64,000 nucleotides of DNA from Achatina immaculata (GCA_009760885.1 CM019717.1:45338866-45402865); one strand, 5' to 3'. Positions 1-10,782 are shown, numbered from the stretch's first letter. Notes: generated by a model not told the origin, from the sequence alone. Made by a program: numbers and translations.

Positions 1-313
1 GCTCATGTTTTCCATCTTTGAAATGTTTCACCCACCTCCTAACACATCTCCATAAGCAAGCTGAAGTCTTTGGTGAATTTCAGTAGCGGGGATTTCCTAT
101 TTAACGAGGAACTCAATGACAGCACGTTTACGAAAAGAAACTTCAGCACCCCGCCATTTTGTTTATGCTCCGCATGTTCAAGTGATACATGATGGTGACG
201 TCATGTGACCTCTATAAGAAGTGCAAAGGATGGAGATTAAGATGATACATGTATCTATAATCTCTATCTATAAATTCTGATTTTTAAAAATATTTTTGCT
301 CACGACTTTCTCG
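1..313 (-). mobile_element. mariner-like element, 5' end (family A), cut by window edge
   Basis: Read on the minus strand this is the 5' end of the same mariner family as the complete copy at 61663-62610: terminal inverted repeat, leader, then the N-terminal transposase helix-turn-helix region (AYGDV, then RRWVKHF-like residues; the text RRW is blurred by a frameshift). An in-frame stop and small deletions show it is dead. Compared with the other copy, about 10 bp inside the outer end of the inverted repeat are missing, so only TTTC-TCG is left next to a TA at 314-315. The element runs off the start of the window. Confidence 0.8.
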
Positions 314-1398
314 TACTAACTGTTCCCTTTAACTTCAGGTATACTTGTGACTCTGTCATGATACGTGTATTCATAGAAGAATGAAGTCAGCAGGACTCAC
401 TGTAGCTGGATCAAGATGTTTCTTATAAACCAAAACTTGTATATTTGTTTGACCTAATGTTCTGCGTCAAATAAAGTATAACACGACAGTGTCTGAATAA
501 AGCTTGAAGTATATTGTTTTCTTTTCTTGTTTTATATTATTAATCAGCAGGTGTCATAATTTATACTTGGGTTAATATACGTTTATCTATTCACATATTT
601 CATACGTGTCCGCCTAATGTGTATAATCCTCGAGGCACAGGCAAACTGAAAATGTATCTAAAATATGCTGCATAGTCTAGCCTGACACATGTCATCGCGT
701 TAATTCTCCATTCTCTTTCTGTTAAAAGAAAAGCAGAAACTAACTGTTCTAATCAACTAAATCTCAGAATAAAGTTAATGACATACAAGACGAGCCCACA
801 ATTACGTTATGTGACGCCGAATAAAATAATATAGGAGAAGATATGAATAATTTATTAGCGCGGAAATCTGAGTTGGGATTTGATGATGTAGATACGGAAT
901 TAAAAATTGACAGGGATGATTTTGATCGCCCATTCTTCACATCTTGTGATTTTTTAAAAAGCAAGTAAAACTCGTTTTTTTTTCAATTAAAAAATATGCT
1001 AAATAAGATGTTATTATTTTTGTAGAATATAACATAAACACACACACGCATACACGCACACAATCATACGTGTACGTATTTACACGACGGCCAACAGACT
1101 CCAGTGGTCGTGGAGGATTTTGTTTCTGATATGAGATAACGTTTTACAAAAGCAATCAAGGTGTACACCGAGACTCTACATATTATTGGCCGTTGAGAAT
1201 TAAAATCGTGGCAATTGCTATGAGAGGATTAAGGTTCAAAGTATTTGCACTATAAGACCCAAGATTAAGGCGTTGCCAGCGAATATAATGGTTCAGAACT
1301 TGATGCATAGATAAATTTTTGTTTCTACAAATAACCACACGGCTTTATTGCACAAATCGCTTTAAATCCGGCGATGCCCCGAGGAAAGCTACAGAAAG

Positions 1399-1434
1399 TA
1401 TAAAACTTGGTTCATCTTCAGCTGAACCTCATCA
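1399..1434 (+). promoter_or_regulatory. TATA box and probable start site of secreted gene 1
   Basis: TATAAAA lies at 1399-1405. A TCATCA initiator-like site lies about 26 bp downstream of it (A at 1431). A strong splice donor GAG|GTGAGT follows with the exon ending at 1469. Together this reads as a short, about 40-nt, non-coding first exon. This is inferred from spacing only; no transcript evidence is available. Confidence 0.5.
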
Positions 1435-1469
1435 CCCTCTTTTGACTGTTTGTTCTGGGCATCTGTGAG
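1431..1469 (+). other. probable non-coding exon 1 of secreted gene 1
   Basis: Short leader between the initiator-like site and the GTGAGT donor at 1470. It holds no ATG. The matching acceptor is the pyrimidine-rich TTTTTTCCCCAG ending at 4075, giving a 2.6-kb intron inside the 5' UTR. A 5'-UTR intron ending just before the ATG is also seen in the paralogous gene at 26.5 kb. Confidence 0.45.
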
Positions 1470-1475
1470 GTGAGT

Positions 1476-2790
1476 ACTGGATTATGTAATGTCCTTGTAT
1501 ATTTGTTGGTGTATAACCGTGAGTCTCATACATGCAAGTTTTACAGGTAGAATCTGATCAACCAAAAACAACAGTTTGTCTTTTGTTGCTAAGATGAATT
1601 GTCTCGGTTGATCTATATACAACGGTTAGCTATCTTTCTCTCACATATGAGACATCACTTGCGACAGACGTTACATGATCAGTTTTCTAGACACAACATC
1701 AGCAGTGACTGTCTGTAGGAATTAATGTCTTCGTATGGCGCTTCGTGCTCCAGACTGCTGTGTGCAGTGTAAAGATTGCCTTTCTTTCTGAAGGTGTTGT
1801 CTTGATTCAGTTGAAGGTGTTGTCTGACAGCCAACCAGTGTTGCCTGTTTGATAGCTTGTTAGCCTCTTCGTTCACATAAAACTGCAGGGAGACAAATCT
1901 GCATATATTTTATTTACTTACTGATTTATTTATTCTGAGGGAGAAGGGAGAATAATATCGAGAAATCTTACAGAATCTATAGATTCCTATAAATCTTTGT
2001 TCTTGGTGTCCTCAGTTACGACTGATAAATAAACTATAAAGTAAAAAAAATTGCAAAATTAACGTTTTATAGCCTAACTGTCAACAAACAATTTTTCTGT
2101 ACAGTCTGCACTCTTGGACACAGAGTGTCTGTCAGTATTTTGTTTTCTGTATTTATGGTTTCTTCTGATACGGGACTTTTGCATCTAGACATACTTGGAT
2201 GAGAATTTTGCTGTTGTTATTGCGGTTATAAGAAAAATTCAACTTCCTTTATTTCAGTCACGTTAAGAAAATTTATGTTTGTGAAATTCTTTTATTTTTA
2301 ACAAATGATCAGAAAATGATTATGTATATGATTCCTATAAATTCCTAGCGCCTTTACATGTGTAATTTTGGACTCAGTAAATTGTAAATCATAAGCTTTT
2401 TCTAAAGCCTTTTTATAAGGATATTACTTTTCCGTGAACAGTTACTGCTGAAATATTGACATACAAATATAAATATTACAAAAGACTGAAAAAATCATTA
2501 AAAAGAAATTAACTTTGTATATTACCGACCGGCTACACGAGAATAAATTGTTTTGTTTCTTGTCTTCCGTTATAGACTCAGTATTTTTAATCAACAAGTC
2601 GTCGCCCGTGATCACTTTCCACATTAAAATAAAAAATTGTTAAAAATTTACATGCGATTGTAAAAAAATCTACAAACTAGACTATGGGGCGAAGGTGTAG
2701 AGCAGAAGATACAGAGATGCTTTTCAAGTGTATTAGAGCTTACCGGAACTGAGAATATTTGCCTGCAAGACGGGAAACACTAAAGTGTGC
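1476..2790. other. intron 1 sequence of gene 1, nothing recognised
   Basis: AT-rich sequence between the donor at 1470 and a LINE fragment at 2795. Short open frames occur (for example 1679-1876 on the minus strand) but show no domain, bias or splice context. The stretch at 314-1398 upstream of the TATA box is also AT-rich, with only a short CA-rich run near 1038-1060. Confidence 0.4.
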
Positions 2791-2794
2791 TGAA

Positions 2795-3085
2795 CGCATA
2801 CACAAGGGTGTCGATTCATTAAGGAAACAAAAGTATATTCACACTAACATTAAAACCACAAAAAAAGAACAAATATATCCATACTACAAGAACTTAATAT
2901 TGAAGAAGGCTGGCTAGTAAAGAGGATTAAAGAGAGAAAATTTAAATATTTTGGACGCATTAAACGTCATAATAATCTAGAGAAGGCCGACTTGAAAGGA
3001 TACATAATGAGAAAAAGAAAGAGAGGAAGACCAAGACGAAGATGGCTGCAAGACATCGTTGATGATCTGTAAATGGATGAAGGCA
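2795..3085 (+). mobile_element. RTE-like LINE fragment, pol C-terminus
   Basis: Conceptual translation gives the C-terminal tail shared by several copies in this window: LQELNIEEGWLVKRIKERK, then KYFGRIKRHNNLEK, then GRPRRRWLQDIVDDL. Related stretches lie at 15.6 and 17.1 kb (minus) and 32.2 kb (plus). Frames are broken, so it is a dead 5'-truncated copy inside intron 1 of secreted gene 1. Confidence 0.8.
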
Positions 3086-3207
3086 ATTATTCTTAGTCCT
3101 CAGAGATTTTATTCCTCTACTGTCACGTGTCTGCTTGTACAGCTAGGTCTATTAAGTGCCATCACAGTTTCTAGGGTGAGAGGAGACGTCAGTATGAACT
3201 AACTTAC

Positions 3208-3350
3208 CAGTGATTGATTGACTGATCTTTATTTCACAAGGGTTAAGAATTGGGCACCCAGGCCCGTCTTATATTCTGCCCGTTATCATACATCTTTCAC
3301 TCTGTTCTAGACATTCTAAAAATATGTTGTTCATATAACAAACATAATTA
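3208..3350 (-). mobile_element. 3' end of an L2/CR1-like LINE, short copy
   Basis: Read on the minus strand it contains the block CGGGCCTGGGTGCCCAATTC followed by AATAAAGATC and a short (AATC)n tail. The same block occurs at 8412-8520 (minus), 21474-21600 (minus, joined to a reverse transcriptase C-terminus) and 43995-44162 (plus). This shows that the short copies are 5'-truncated LINE 3' ends. Confidence 0.7.
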
Positions 3351-4070
3351 ATATTGAAGCTGAGAGGTATACATTAAAATAAAATATAACATTTACGTTA
3401 TAAAACTTTCTTCTAGTGAATTAGACTGGCTGTCCTGATTTTCATGAGTCATTCTTTAACATCAGTATTTTGTTGTTCATTTGGAATTTCTCGCCTCTGA
3501 TTCTTGTCTTCGAAGCACTTAGTCTCTTTATAGTGCATGGTCCAGTAAACTCATGAATTCTTCCTTTTTTTTTGCCGTTTCTTGCATCTTTCTATTAGAA
3601 GGTTACTAGAGTGCTTCAGTAAGTGGGATTATTATAATTCTTGTTAAAAGTTTGGAGTCTTTATTTTCTTGCTCATGCTGTCTACGCCACATTGACATTT
3701 TTCAAGTACTTCACTCATTGCAGAACCAAGTACAAGTTTTGTTCAACCCTCTCACGTATATTAATTATCTTTCTATATAGTCTCGATCAAGGATTCGGTA
3801 AATAAAATAATTCTTATCTCCTCTCTGTAGACACCCGAAGAAGTCACTGAGAAAGTTACTCTGTTTGCAGGGCACTTGATGATGATGAGTAATAGGAGAT
3901 ATTGTTGGGTTCAAGGCATTTCCAAAAGAAAGTGTGAATAGCGAATATTAAACGCATCAGTAGCCATAAAAAAACCAAGGTTTTGTCATTGTCTGACATG
4001 CTTCTAACGAAACACTACTAGAGTCATAAAATTACTGCATTCATTAATGTATTTTTTTTCTTCTTTTTTC
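3351..4070. other. intron 1 of gene 1, no feature seen
   Basis: AT-rich sequence that ends in a long polypyrimidine tract (4050-4073) in front of the exon 2 acceptor. No coding, repeat or RNA feature was recognised apart from that tract. Confidence 0.4.
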
Positions 4071-4089
4071 CCCAGTCTGACAAAGAATA

Positions 4090-7000
4090 ATGGGGGTGCA
4101 TCAGCTTACTCTCGTGGTTACACTGATCTGCATGATCACCGTGTCGTACGCAGACTATGGTTCTCCTCCATGGTACCGATCTTACGAGCCAGAACCATCT
4201 CAATATGAACCATCACAATCCAATTATCTAACGCCACGGCCCCGCTATCCAGCACCACCACAGCCACCATCACGTGCTTATTATCCCAGACCTTCTAATT
4301 ACCGCGGTTCATCTTATCCAGGTTCCAGTTCATACAACCCCACCCCATCTTCTGGAGGATCATACGTCCCCGCCCCATCTTCTGGAGGATCATACAACCC
4401 CACCCCATCTTATGGAAGATCATACAACCCTACCCCATCTTATGGAAGATCATCTTCACAACAGTCATCATCCGGTTATTACAATCCATACAACGTCGGT
4501 GGTTCGCAATATGGTTACGCCCCTCCAGTTTCAAACGGTAGGTTCACTGTTTCTTAGCCGGATTTGAGAACATTACTCAGATGATTTCACTCCTGTTTCA
4601 CATTTTGTTCTCCTTATTCGTTGTTCTCCAGTCTTTTTTATTTTTCGTTCTGAACTTTCGTTTCGATATTTTGATCTGATGTAGTTAAAGTACTTTTAAT
4701 TACATTAAATTACATTTATGGTGTAATAATGGTAAAAAGTCTGCAAGCAGAGAAATGTCAGTTCTGAAAATTCTCATGCATTATTTTATTGAGAAGTTTC
4801 TCAATTGTTGAATTCTACTAATATTTGATTGGTTTACTAGTCTCAGCAACAGCAAACTTTGACTGGTTTGCTGGTCACAGAATAAGTAACTTTCTGGTTT
4901 GCTGGTCACAGAATAAGTAACTTTCTGGTTTGCTGGTCACAGAATAAGTAACTTTCTGGTTTGCTGGTCACAAAACAACTGACTTTGACTAAGTAACTCG
5001 CAAATTGAAATATTTTATCAGTAGCAGTTATCAGGTAGTATTTAAATATATCCTTAAATAGTACCATCATCCAACTTTATAATAATTGTATGTAGGGGGC
5101 GCTAGGAATTACGTGCTCGTGCGCAAAGCAATAATAAAATGGCTACCCAACTGTTAGTATGTACCAAAGAAGAACAGAGAAGTGTAGTCCGATTTTTATG
5201 GTCTAAAGGACATTCAGTTGAGGGTATTCATAAAGAAATGATTACAGTTTATGCTGAAAAGTATTTATCACGTAAAGCGGTCTATAACTGGGTAAAAGAA
5301 TTTTCTCAGGGACGCACCGAAATGGTTGACAAAGTCCGACTTGGCCGTCCTGTTCAGATTGCAACAGAAGCGACTGTGCAACGTGTGATTATCAAGGAGT
5401 GTTGTTAACCAAGTTCCAGAAGTATGGTGACAGAGTGAATTCTGTATCGTACTGTGAAGTTTTGTCGATGTTACGGGATGCAGTTCGAAGAAAACGTCCT
5501 GGTCTGCTGACTAGAGGTGTGCTTCTCCTTCATGACAATGCCAGACCACATACAGCTCCGTTAACCCAAGAGAAAATTACCCAGTTGGGTTGGGAAGTTC
5601 TTTAGCATCCACCATATAGTCCTGACTTAGCTCTAAGTGATTTTCACCTGTTTGATCCATTGAAAAACAGCCTTGGCGGGAGAAGATTCTCGAGTGACGA
5701 AGAGGTGGAAACAGAAGTAAAAAAAATGGTTCAGAAATCGGACTCCAGACTTTTACGCCATGATTACACGATGGGACAAATGTATCAATGTTGGTGGTGA
5801 TTTACATTGAGAATTAGGCTAATAGTGTAGGTTAAAAAATTAACAGTTTCCAAATTACTGTCCCATTTAGTTTTTTTGTAACAGGCATTTGCGAGTTTCT
5901 TAGTGACTTCCTCTCGTAACTGGTGTAAAGCTGGTTGTAGCAGGGTTAATTTTAGGAGAATGGAAGGAAGGAAGGAGCACTGGGCATCCAGGGAAATGAG
6001 AGAGCTGATGGCTGACTCTACCATCATCCAGGGAAATGAGACAGCTGATGGCTGACTCTACCATCATCCAGGGAAATGAGAGAGCTGATGGGTGACTTTA
6101 CCATCATACAGGGAAATGAGAGAGCTGATGGCTAACTCTACCATCATCCAGGGAAATGAAAGAGCTGATGGCTGACTCTACCATCATCCAGGGAAATGAG
6201 AGAGCTGATGGCTGACTCTACCACCATCCAGGGAAATGAGAGAGCTGATGGCTGACTCTACCATCATCCAGGGAAATGAGACAGCTGATGGCTGACTCTA
6301 CCATCATACAGGGAAATGAGACAGCTGATGGCTGACTCTACCATCATCCAGGGAAATGAGAGAGCTGATGGCTGACTCTACCATCATACAGGGAAATGAG
6401 ACAGCTGATGGCTGACTCTACCATCATACAGGGAAATGAGACAGCTGATGGCTGACTCTACCATCATCCAGGGAAATGAGACAGCTGATGGCTGACTCTA
6501 CCATCATACAGGGAAATGAGACAGCTGATGGCTGACTCTACCATCATACAGGGAAATGAGACAGCTGATGGCTGACTCTACCAGCATCCAGGGAAATGAG
6601 AGAGCTGATAGACTGGCTGACTCTACCATCATCCAGGGAAATGAGAGAGCTGATGGCTGAGTCTACCATCATTGCAGATAGACAATCCCTGTATCGAGCT
6701 GATATTGTTAACGCGCTTAGAGAGATAGGCAGAGTATGGGACTTCGAGGGCAGTGAATCTACATAGCTACTCAGACTGAGAGAGCTGAGAGTACAGATCG
6801 GCACGGCCAGGAACGAGAGGGCATACTAGACATGCGAGACAACCGATCAACCAACACTTGACAGGCACTGTCAGCCACAGGACGTTGATGGATATGCTTT
6901 TGGGGGTGGGGGTGGGGGATGGGGAATCTCATGGACATGTCCGGAATGCAGTGGTGATGACCCAGACCATAAACCATAACATTGAAATAGTTGTGAAAAC

Positions 7001-8673
7001 AACAATAACAACACAATATATTCCGCAAAATCGCCCTGTCAAGGACAACAGAAACGATAAAACAAGTAGATAAAAACACACACAGAACCTTATCTGCGAT
7101 CAGCTCCCTGTAGTAGCTATGTAGATTATGGCCACAAGCAGAAGAGAAAATATGAGGAATTAGAGAGGCAGCTCAGTGTGGTATGCGACCAGACAGAGAC
7201 TGGAGCAGCAGGGAAAAAACAAAGAGTAGGGGGGAAAAGTATTGATCTATACTATATCTCACAGAACAGATGAGATAATATATTAGAGAAAGTGAAAAAG
7301 GACACAGGAAATGAATAGGAATAGGGGTATATAGCCTATTATAGTCTCCTTTGTTATTCAGAGAGAGCTAAACTGAGGATGTAAGCATCCAGTCTAGCAG
7401 ATGATAACGCGCTGTTATAGAGCTTGACGAACACCCTCATGAAAAGAACAAGAGCGGATGAAAGAGTCCGACATGTCTTGTGTGTCCTCGTTGTCTCTTT
7501 GATTATAATGCTGACGGACAAGTTTGCGTGCCCTGTTGAAGATGCCAGTGAAGTATTGGCGGAATCGATGTCATAACCGCAAGCCTGTCTCTACAGCAAT
7601 ACTTGAATATTATCACATATTATTACGAGATATGCAAATGAAGCCCTCGTGAATGGATACAATGGATCTGGGAAATGCTGTCAGGCCAGTTCCCACAATA
7701 AAAGGGCAAGTATTGAGCCTGCTTATCAAAGGACACATCGGCCGACTTGAGATGACTTGTGACTGCGTCTTTTATTTTCTGTGAAGACAGGACACTATGA
7801 AGTCAGTAGTGGCGATTTTAGATGACTGCGATGTTTGATGAGAAAAGTTCTATAGTGTTTCCAGTGGTGTGTTTATAGTTACATTCTGCAAATATAATTT
7901 TATTTCTTACATGAAAAGATGTGTCGCACATGATATACTTCAGTCACAGGAAATTTACTTTTTAAAGAAAAATGTAAGGAATGAATGCCAGTATACAGTG
8001 GGATTTCAGTAAGTGATCTTGATTTGTTAAAGCAATATTTCTTAGAAAATATCATTATCTACTGAAAAAAATACTGAAAGTTATTTAAGGATTATAACAT
8101 CTGCGTATTTTCAGTTAATTAATGTTCTCCCTAACTACAGATCTAAAAAAGTTCACATTGTGCTTCTTTGAGATATGAACAGTGTTTGAAATGTTTCTCT
8201 AAGATAAAATCTTAAGAAATGCTATATAAACTATTGTTGTAATCTCATTTCTGCAGCTACTTAGGCCGGCCTTGTTCGCGTGACAAAGTAATGGTTCCTT
8301 GCTTACCCTGCACGCTACAGAGCAAATATGCTTGTACGAAAAGAACTACGCATTTATCACGGTACAAATATCCGAGCTGGTCAAGATCTGTTTGACCTCT
8401 TCCTGATAGATGATCGATTGATTGATATTTATTTGAAAAGGGTTAGGAATTGGACACGCAAGCCCGACTGACATTCTGCCCTTTAACATACAACTGCCAC
8501 TCTGTTCCTTCACTCTGGGCTAGTAATAGCCCGCTGCGTTTGGTCTTCAGGGTCATGACCACCCAAGTCAAGCCCCTTATCAAACCTCAACAGATTTTGT
8601 AGTTGTTTTGGAAATCAGCAATGAATGACTGTGAATGTGTTTTGAACATATGTATATGTTATAAACTTGTTAT

Positions 8674-8720
<47 letters not shown>

Positions 8721-9633
8721 ACAAAAATGTCATTATGTGTATCTGATCTAAATGTTGAGTTTTGAAATATTTACCTGGAGGTATTTTATTTTCTAAATTT
8801 AGAATGCTACCTGAGACCTGGCTCTAGCCCGAGAACATTCATCAACGGTAATAGGGAGTTTGAGTGTCCCATCAATGAAATCTACGTTGCTGCCATATGC
8901 GGATGCAACCACGACCCGTGAGTTTGTATATGTGCTTTCTTTGTGCTGCTATTCAGTGTAAGATGAATGATTACATAACGTTAAATTATTCAGATTTTTG
9001 CTACATGTAATATAATTTTTTTTATAATTTTTGCAAGACATCGTTGATAATCTGCAAGTGAATGCATCAGCAGCAGGGCTGCTTACAACTGAGAGGCCTA
9101 CAGAGGAGCTGTTAGGGAGGCATTGTTCTGCAAGGGACATGCAAACGACCGACTGAATACAATTTATCTGAACCTGGGAATGTAGTATTTCTGCCAGTTT
9201 ATTCCTTTTTCCTTGATTTAAAATTATTTGAAAAAAAAAGATAAACGCAGATTGACTGCATGTACTGCGATGAGACTTACGTCTTGATGAGCTGAAAAGT
9301 AATAGAAAGAGCAAGAGAGAGAGAGAAAAAGAGAGTGAGAGAGAGGAGGAGGAGGGGGAGAGAGAACGTGATAAAGAGAGATAACTATCACATCTAGAGC
9401 CATGCATATGAAAAGATATTTTTCTCTGGGAGAAATGCTGGAGATGTGTACTGCGTTGTCTTAACTCAGATAATCGACAATGAAGTATTTTTATTCTATT
9501 CTACTGTTAATTGTTCTATTCTACTGTTGATTGTTCTATTCTACTGTTGATTGTTCTATTCTACAGCAATGCTCCTGTTCAACCGGTAAGCTACACCCCC
9601 AGTCAAGTAAGTTACATCTACAGGAGAAAGTAA
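4090..9633 (+). CDS. Secreted Tyr/Pro/Ser-rich protein with chitin-binding-like Cys exon (gene 1, spliced)
   Basis: Coding exons are 4090-4537, 8803-8917 and 9567-9633, joined by GT-AG junctions with matching phases 1 and 2. The product is 209 residues. Residues 1-21 form a signal peptide (MGVHQLTLVVTLI...VSYA). Residues 22-149 are rich in Tyr, Pro, Ser and Gly, with 12-residue repeats around SYNPTPSYGR. Residues 150-188 form a Cys block: ECYLRPG, TFINGNREFECP, then ICGCNHD. The last exon reads NAPVQPVSYTPSQVSYIYRRK in two pieces and a TAA at 9631. The Cys spacing (F-x-N-G...CP...Y...CxC) resembles the second half of type-2 chitin-binding domains in invertebrate matrix proteins, but this is a weak family assignment. 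A role in an extracellular, possibly Tyr-cross-linked material (shell, periostracum, capsule or adhesive) is inference. GTAAGC at 9586 and GTAAGT at 9607 could act as alternative donors. Confidence 0.72.
4863..4978. repeat. 31-bp tandem repeat, about 3.5 copies
   Basis: The unit starts GGTTTGCTGGTCACAG and runs on through AATAAGTAACTTTCT. It lies in intron 2 of secreted gene 1 and the copies are nearly identical. Confidence 0.85.
5139..5810 (+). pseudogene. mariner transposase, internally deleted and broken (copy 2)
   Basis: The N-terminal part (5139-5408) is a mariner helix-turn-helix region ending in the linker LGRPVQIATEATVQRV. After a junction near 5400 the C-terminal half follows: RRKRPGLLTRGVLLLHDNAR with the second catalytic Asp, then PPYSPDLALSDFHLF with the third Asp, and a tail RWDKCINVGGD ending near 5810. 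The middle, including the first catalytic Asp, is missing. A TAG interrupts the frame before HPPYSPD and a later shift is needed to reach the tail. I saw no clear terminal inverted repeats. It lies in intron 2 of secreted gene 1. Confidence 0.85.
5930..6985 (+). mobile_element. RNase H-bearing LINE fragment carrying a minisatellite
   Basis: Before the array the plus strand reads ALGIQGNERADG, the classic retroelement RNase H motif (GHAGVxGNExAD in many LINEs). After the array it continues IADRQSLYRADIVNALREIG, RVWDFEGSEST, LLRLRELRVQIGTARNERAY and, after a shift, a WTCPEC motif. These follow the RNase H region in this kind of element. The part in between has expanded as a 40-bp tandem array. 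The copy is dead. Confidence 0.65.
5978..6672. repeat. 40-bp minisatellite, about 17 copies, derived from LINE RNase H
   Basis: The unit contains CCAGGGAAATGAGAGAGCTG followed by ATGGCTGACTCTACCATCAT. One unit near 6600 is 45 bp and reads in frame GNERADRLADSTIIQ. The common 40-bp units are the same with 5 bp lost, which shifts the frame. Variants differ by GAGAG/GACAG and ATCATCC/ATCATAC. Confidence 0.9.
6990..8400. other. intron 2 sequence of gene 1, nothing recognised
   Basis: Mixed sequence with a G-rich run near 6900-6920 and no tandem arrays. The part at 7080-7260 may still belong to the LINE fragment upstream, but I could not recognise a domain there. The remainder, to the LINE 3' end at 8412, holds no feature that I can support. 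Confidence 0.35.
8412..8520 (-). mobile_element. 3' end of the L2/CR1-like LINE, short copy
   Basis: Diverged copy of the LINE 3' end block (GGGCTTGCGTGTCCAATTCC on the minus strand), with a short GATT-type tail. It is the same family as 3208-3350 and 21474-22260. Confidence 0.6.
8681..8717. repeat. (AT)n microsatellite
   Basis: About 18 AT dinucleotides, 86 bp upstream of exon 3 of secreted gene 1. Confidence 0.95.
8803..8917 (+). other. exon 3 (Cys exon) of secreted gene 1
   Basis: The acceptor TTTCTAAATTTAG ends at 8802 and the donor GTGAGT starts at 8918. The exon enters in phase 1 and leaves in phase 2. It carries four cysteines, ending in the CxC motif CGC. From Phe onward its first half aligns without gaps to the exon at 34442: TFINGNREFECP here against KFIPGGSETRCP there. 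Confidence 0.7.
9028..9165 (+). mobile_element. RTE-like LINE fragment, extreme C-terminus
   Basis: Reads LQDIVDNLQVNASAAGLLTT and then ends in an ARDMQTTD-like tail, matching the 3' ends at 15.5 kb (minus), 17.0 kb (minus) and 32.4 kb (plus). It lies in the last intron of secreted gene 1. Confidence 0.7.
9491..9566. repeat. 20-bp tandem repeat forming the 3' splice site of exon 4
   Basis: The unit TTGTTCTATTCTACTGTTGA is repeated about 3.5 times. The last copy reads TTGTTCTATTCTACAG and supplies both the pyrimidine tract and the AG of the acceptor at 9566. Confidence 0.8.
9567..9633 (+). other. terminal coding exon 4 of secreted gene 1
   Basis: Entered in phase 2 (CC from exon 3 plus C), it encodes NAPVQP, VSYTPSQ and VSYIYRRK and stops at TAA 9631-9633. 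The two VSY copies are written GTAAGCTAC and GTAAGTTAC, so both look like splice donors. If the first were used, this would be a 19-nt micro-exon in phase 0. The in-frame stop and the Tyr/Ser/Pro content favour a terminal exon. Confidence 0.55.
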
Positions 9634-9757
9634 CTTGGCCTCAACAAAATATGAAATTGTGAGTCGTGAAGTTACCTCCCTTAATTGACACAGAGGACAA
9701 CGTTGATGATGGTGATTCCAGTTTTCGATTATTGCACTTTTAGCATCGGATTTGAAC

Positions 9758-9766
9758 ACTATTAAA
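9758..9766 (+). terminator. possible poly(A) signal of secreted gene 1
   Basis: ATTAAA, a common variant signal, lies about 130 nt after the stop codon. No cleavage site can be read from the sequence alone. Confidence 0.35.
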
Positions 9767-10480
9767 CGTAAACTGAACAATTTACAAGCCATTTTCATAG
9801 TCATTGTTTTAAGTTTTCACATTTCTTAATGCTTGTTTGCAAGCAATTATCTTTGTCTTTAAAAGCGGCTTGAGCAAGGACATGTCAGAGAGAGAGGGAG
9901 AGAGAGAGAGAGAACAAAATCTGAAAGTGAGAAATGTTATTAAAAATCAAAACCTGCTACAAAGTGTAGAACATATTCACACAATACTGTCTCAATACAA
10001 AACTCAAAAGCCTATAACAGGCCAGTGACTGTCCTCAGATAATGCAGCATCATTTGATAGTCACATACTTAAAGTCGAATCTTCGAAGTGGAGCTTCCAT
10101 TGTCTTTCTCACACGCATACATGTGATGGGACAGGTTTTGGAGGATTCGTTATGCCGAGCTGGCCACTGAGATTTGTAGGCTGAATGATAGCAGGTCGGA
10201 GGTCTTCTGACTTTTTTTTTTGGAGGGGGGGGGGTTGAAAAACTGAGGGACTTATTGTCCATATAAGGCCATCTGGTCGTGTAGGTTTTATGAATTTTCG
10301 TAGGGAACACTGAAGTATCTGACCTATTGACCTGCGCGTGTCATGATCTGAGGTAGACATATTCTCCTGCAATCCACCACAGAAATAATAACAAAAACTT
10401 GAAATATAAAGCTTTTCTGCCAGTTGCAACAGATTTTATTTTAAGAATAACCGTGCCCCATTTTAGCCAGAAACTCTGAT

Positions 10481-10592
10481 GCAAAGCAAGTGAATCATGT
10501 GAAGCAAGTGAATCATGTGAAGCAAGTGAATCATGTGAAGCAAGTGAATCATGTGAAGCAAGTGAATCATGTGAAGCAATTGAATCATGAAA
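10481..10592. repeat. 18-bp tandem repeat, about 6 copies
   Basis: The unit is AAGCAAGTGAATCATGTG. It lies between GA-rich sequence (9895-9915) and the 28-bp array downstream. Confidence 0.9.
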
Positions 10593-10782
10593 CTGACTAT
10601 CGTCCAGATTTTCTAAAATACAAAAAGTCCTAAGAAATCTGGATCACTCATGTAAATCTGGAACATCTGTTAAACATTTTTGAACATCTCCCAGCACATC
10701 TGTAGAACACTGAAACATACCTAGGACACATAACTGTAGGTTAGGTTTTCCCGTTTTCCTGGTAGACTGACTAGAACGTCAC

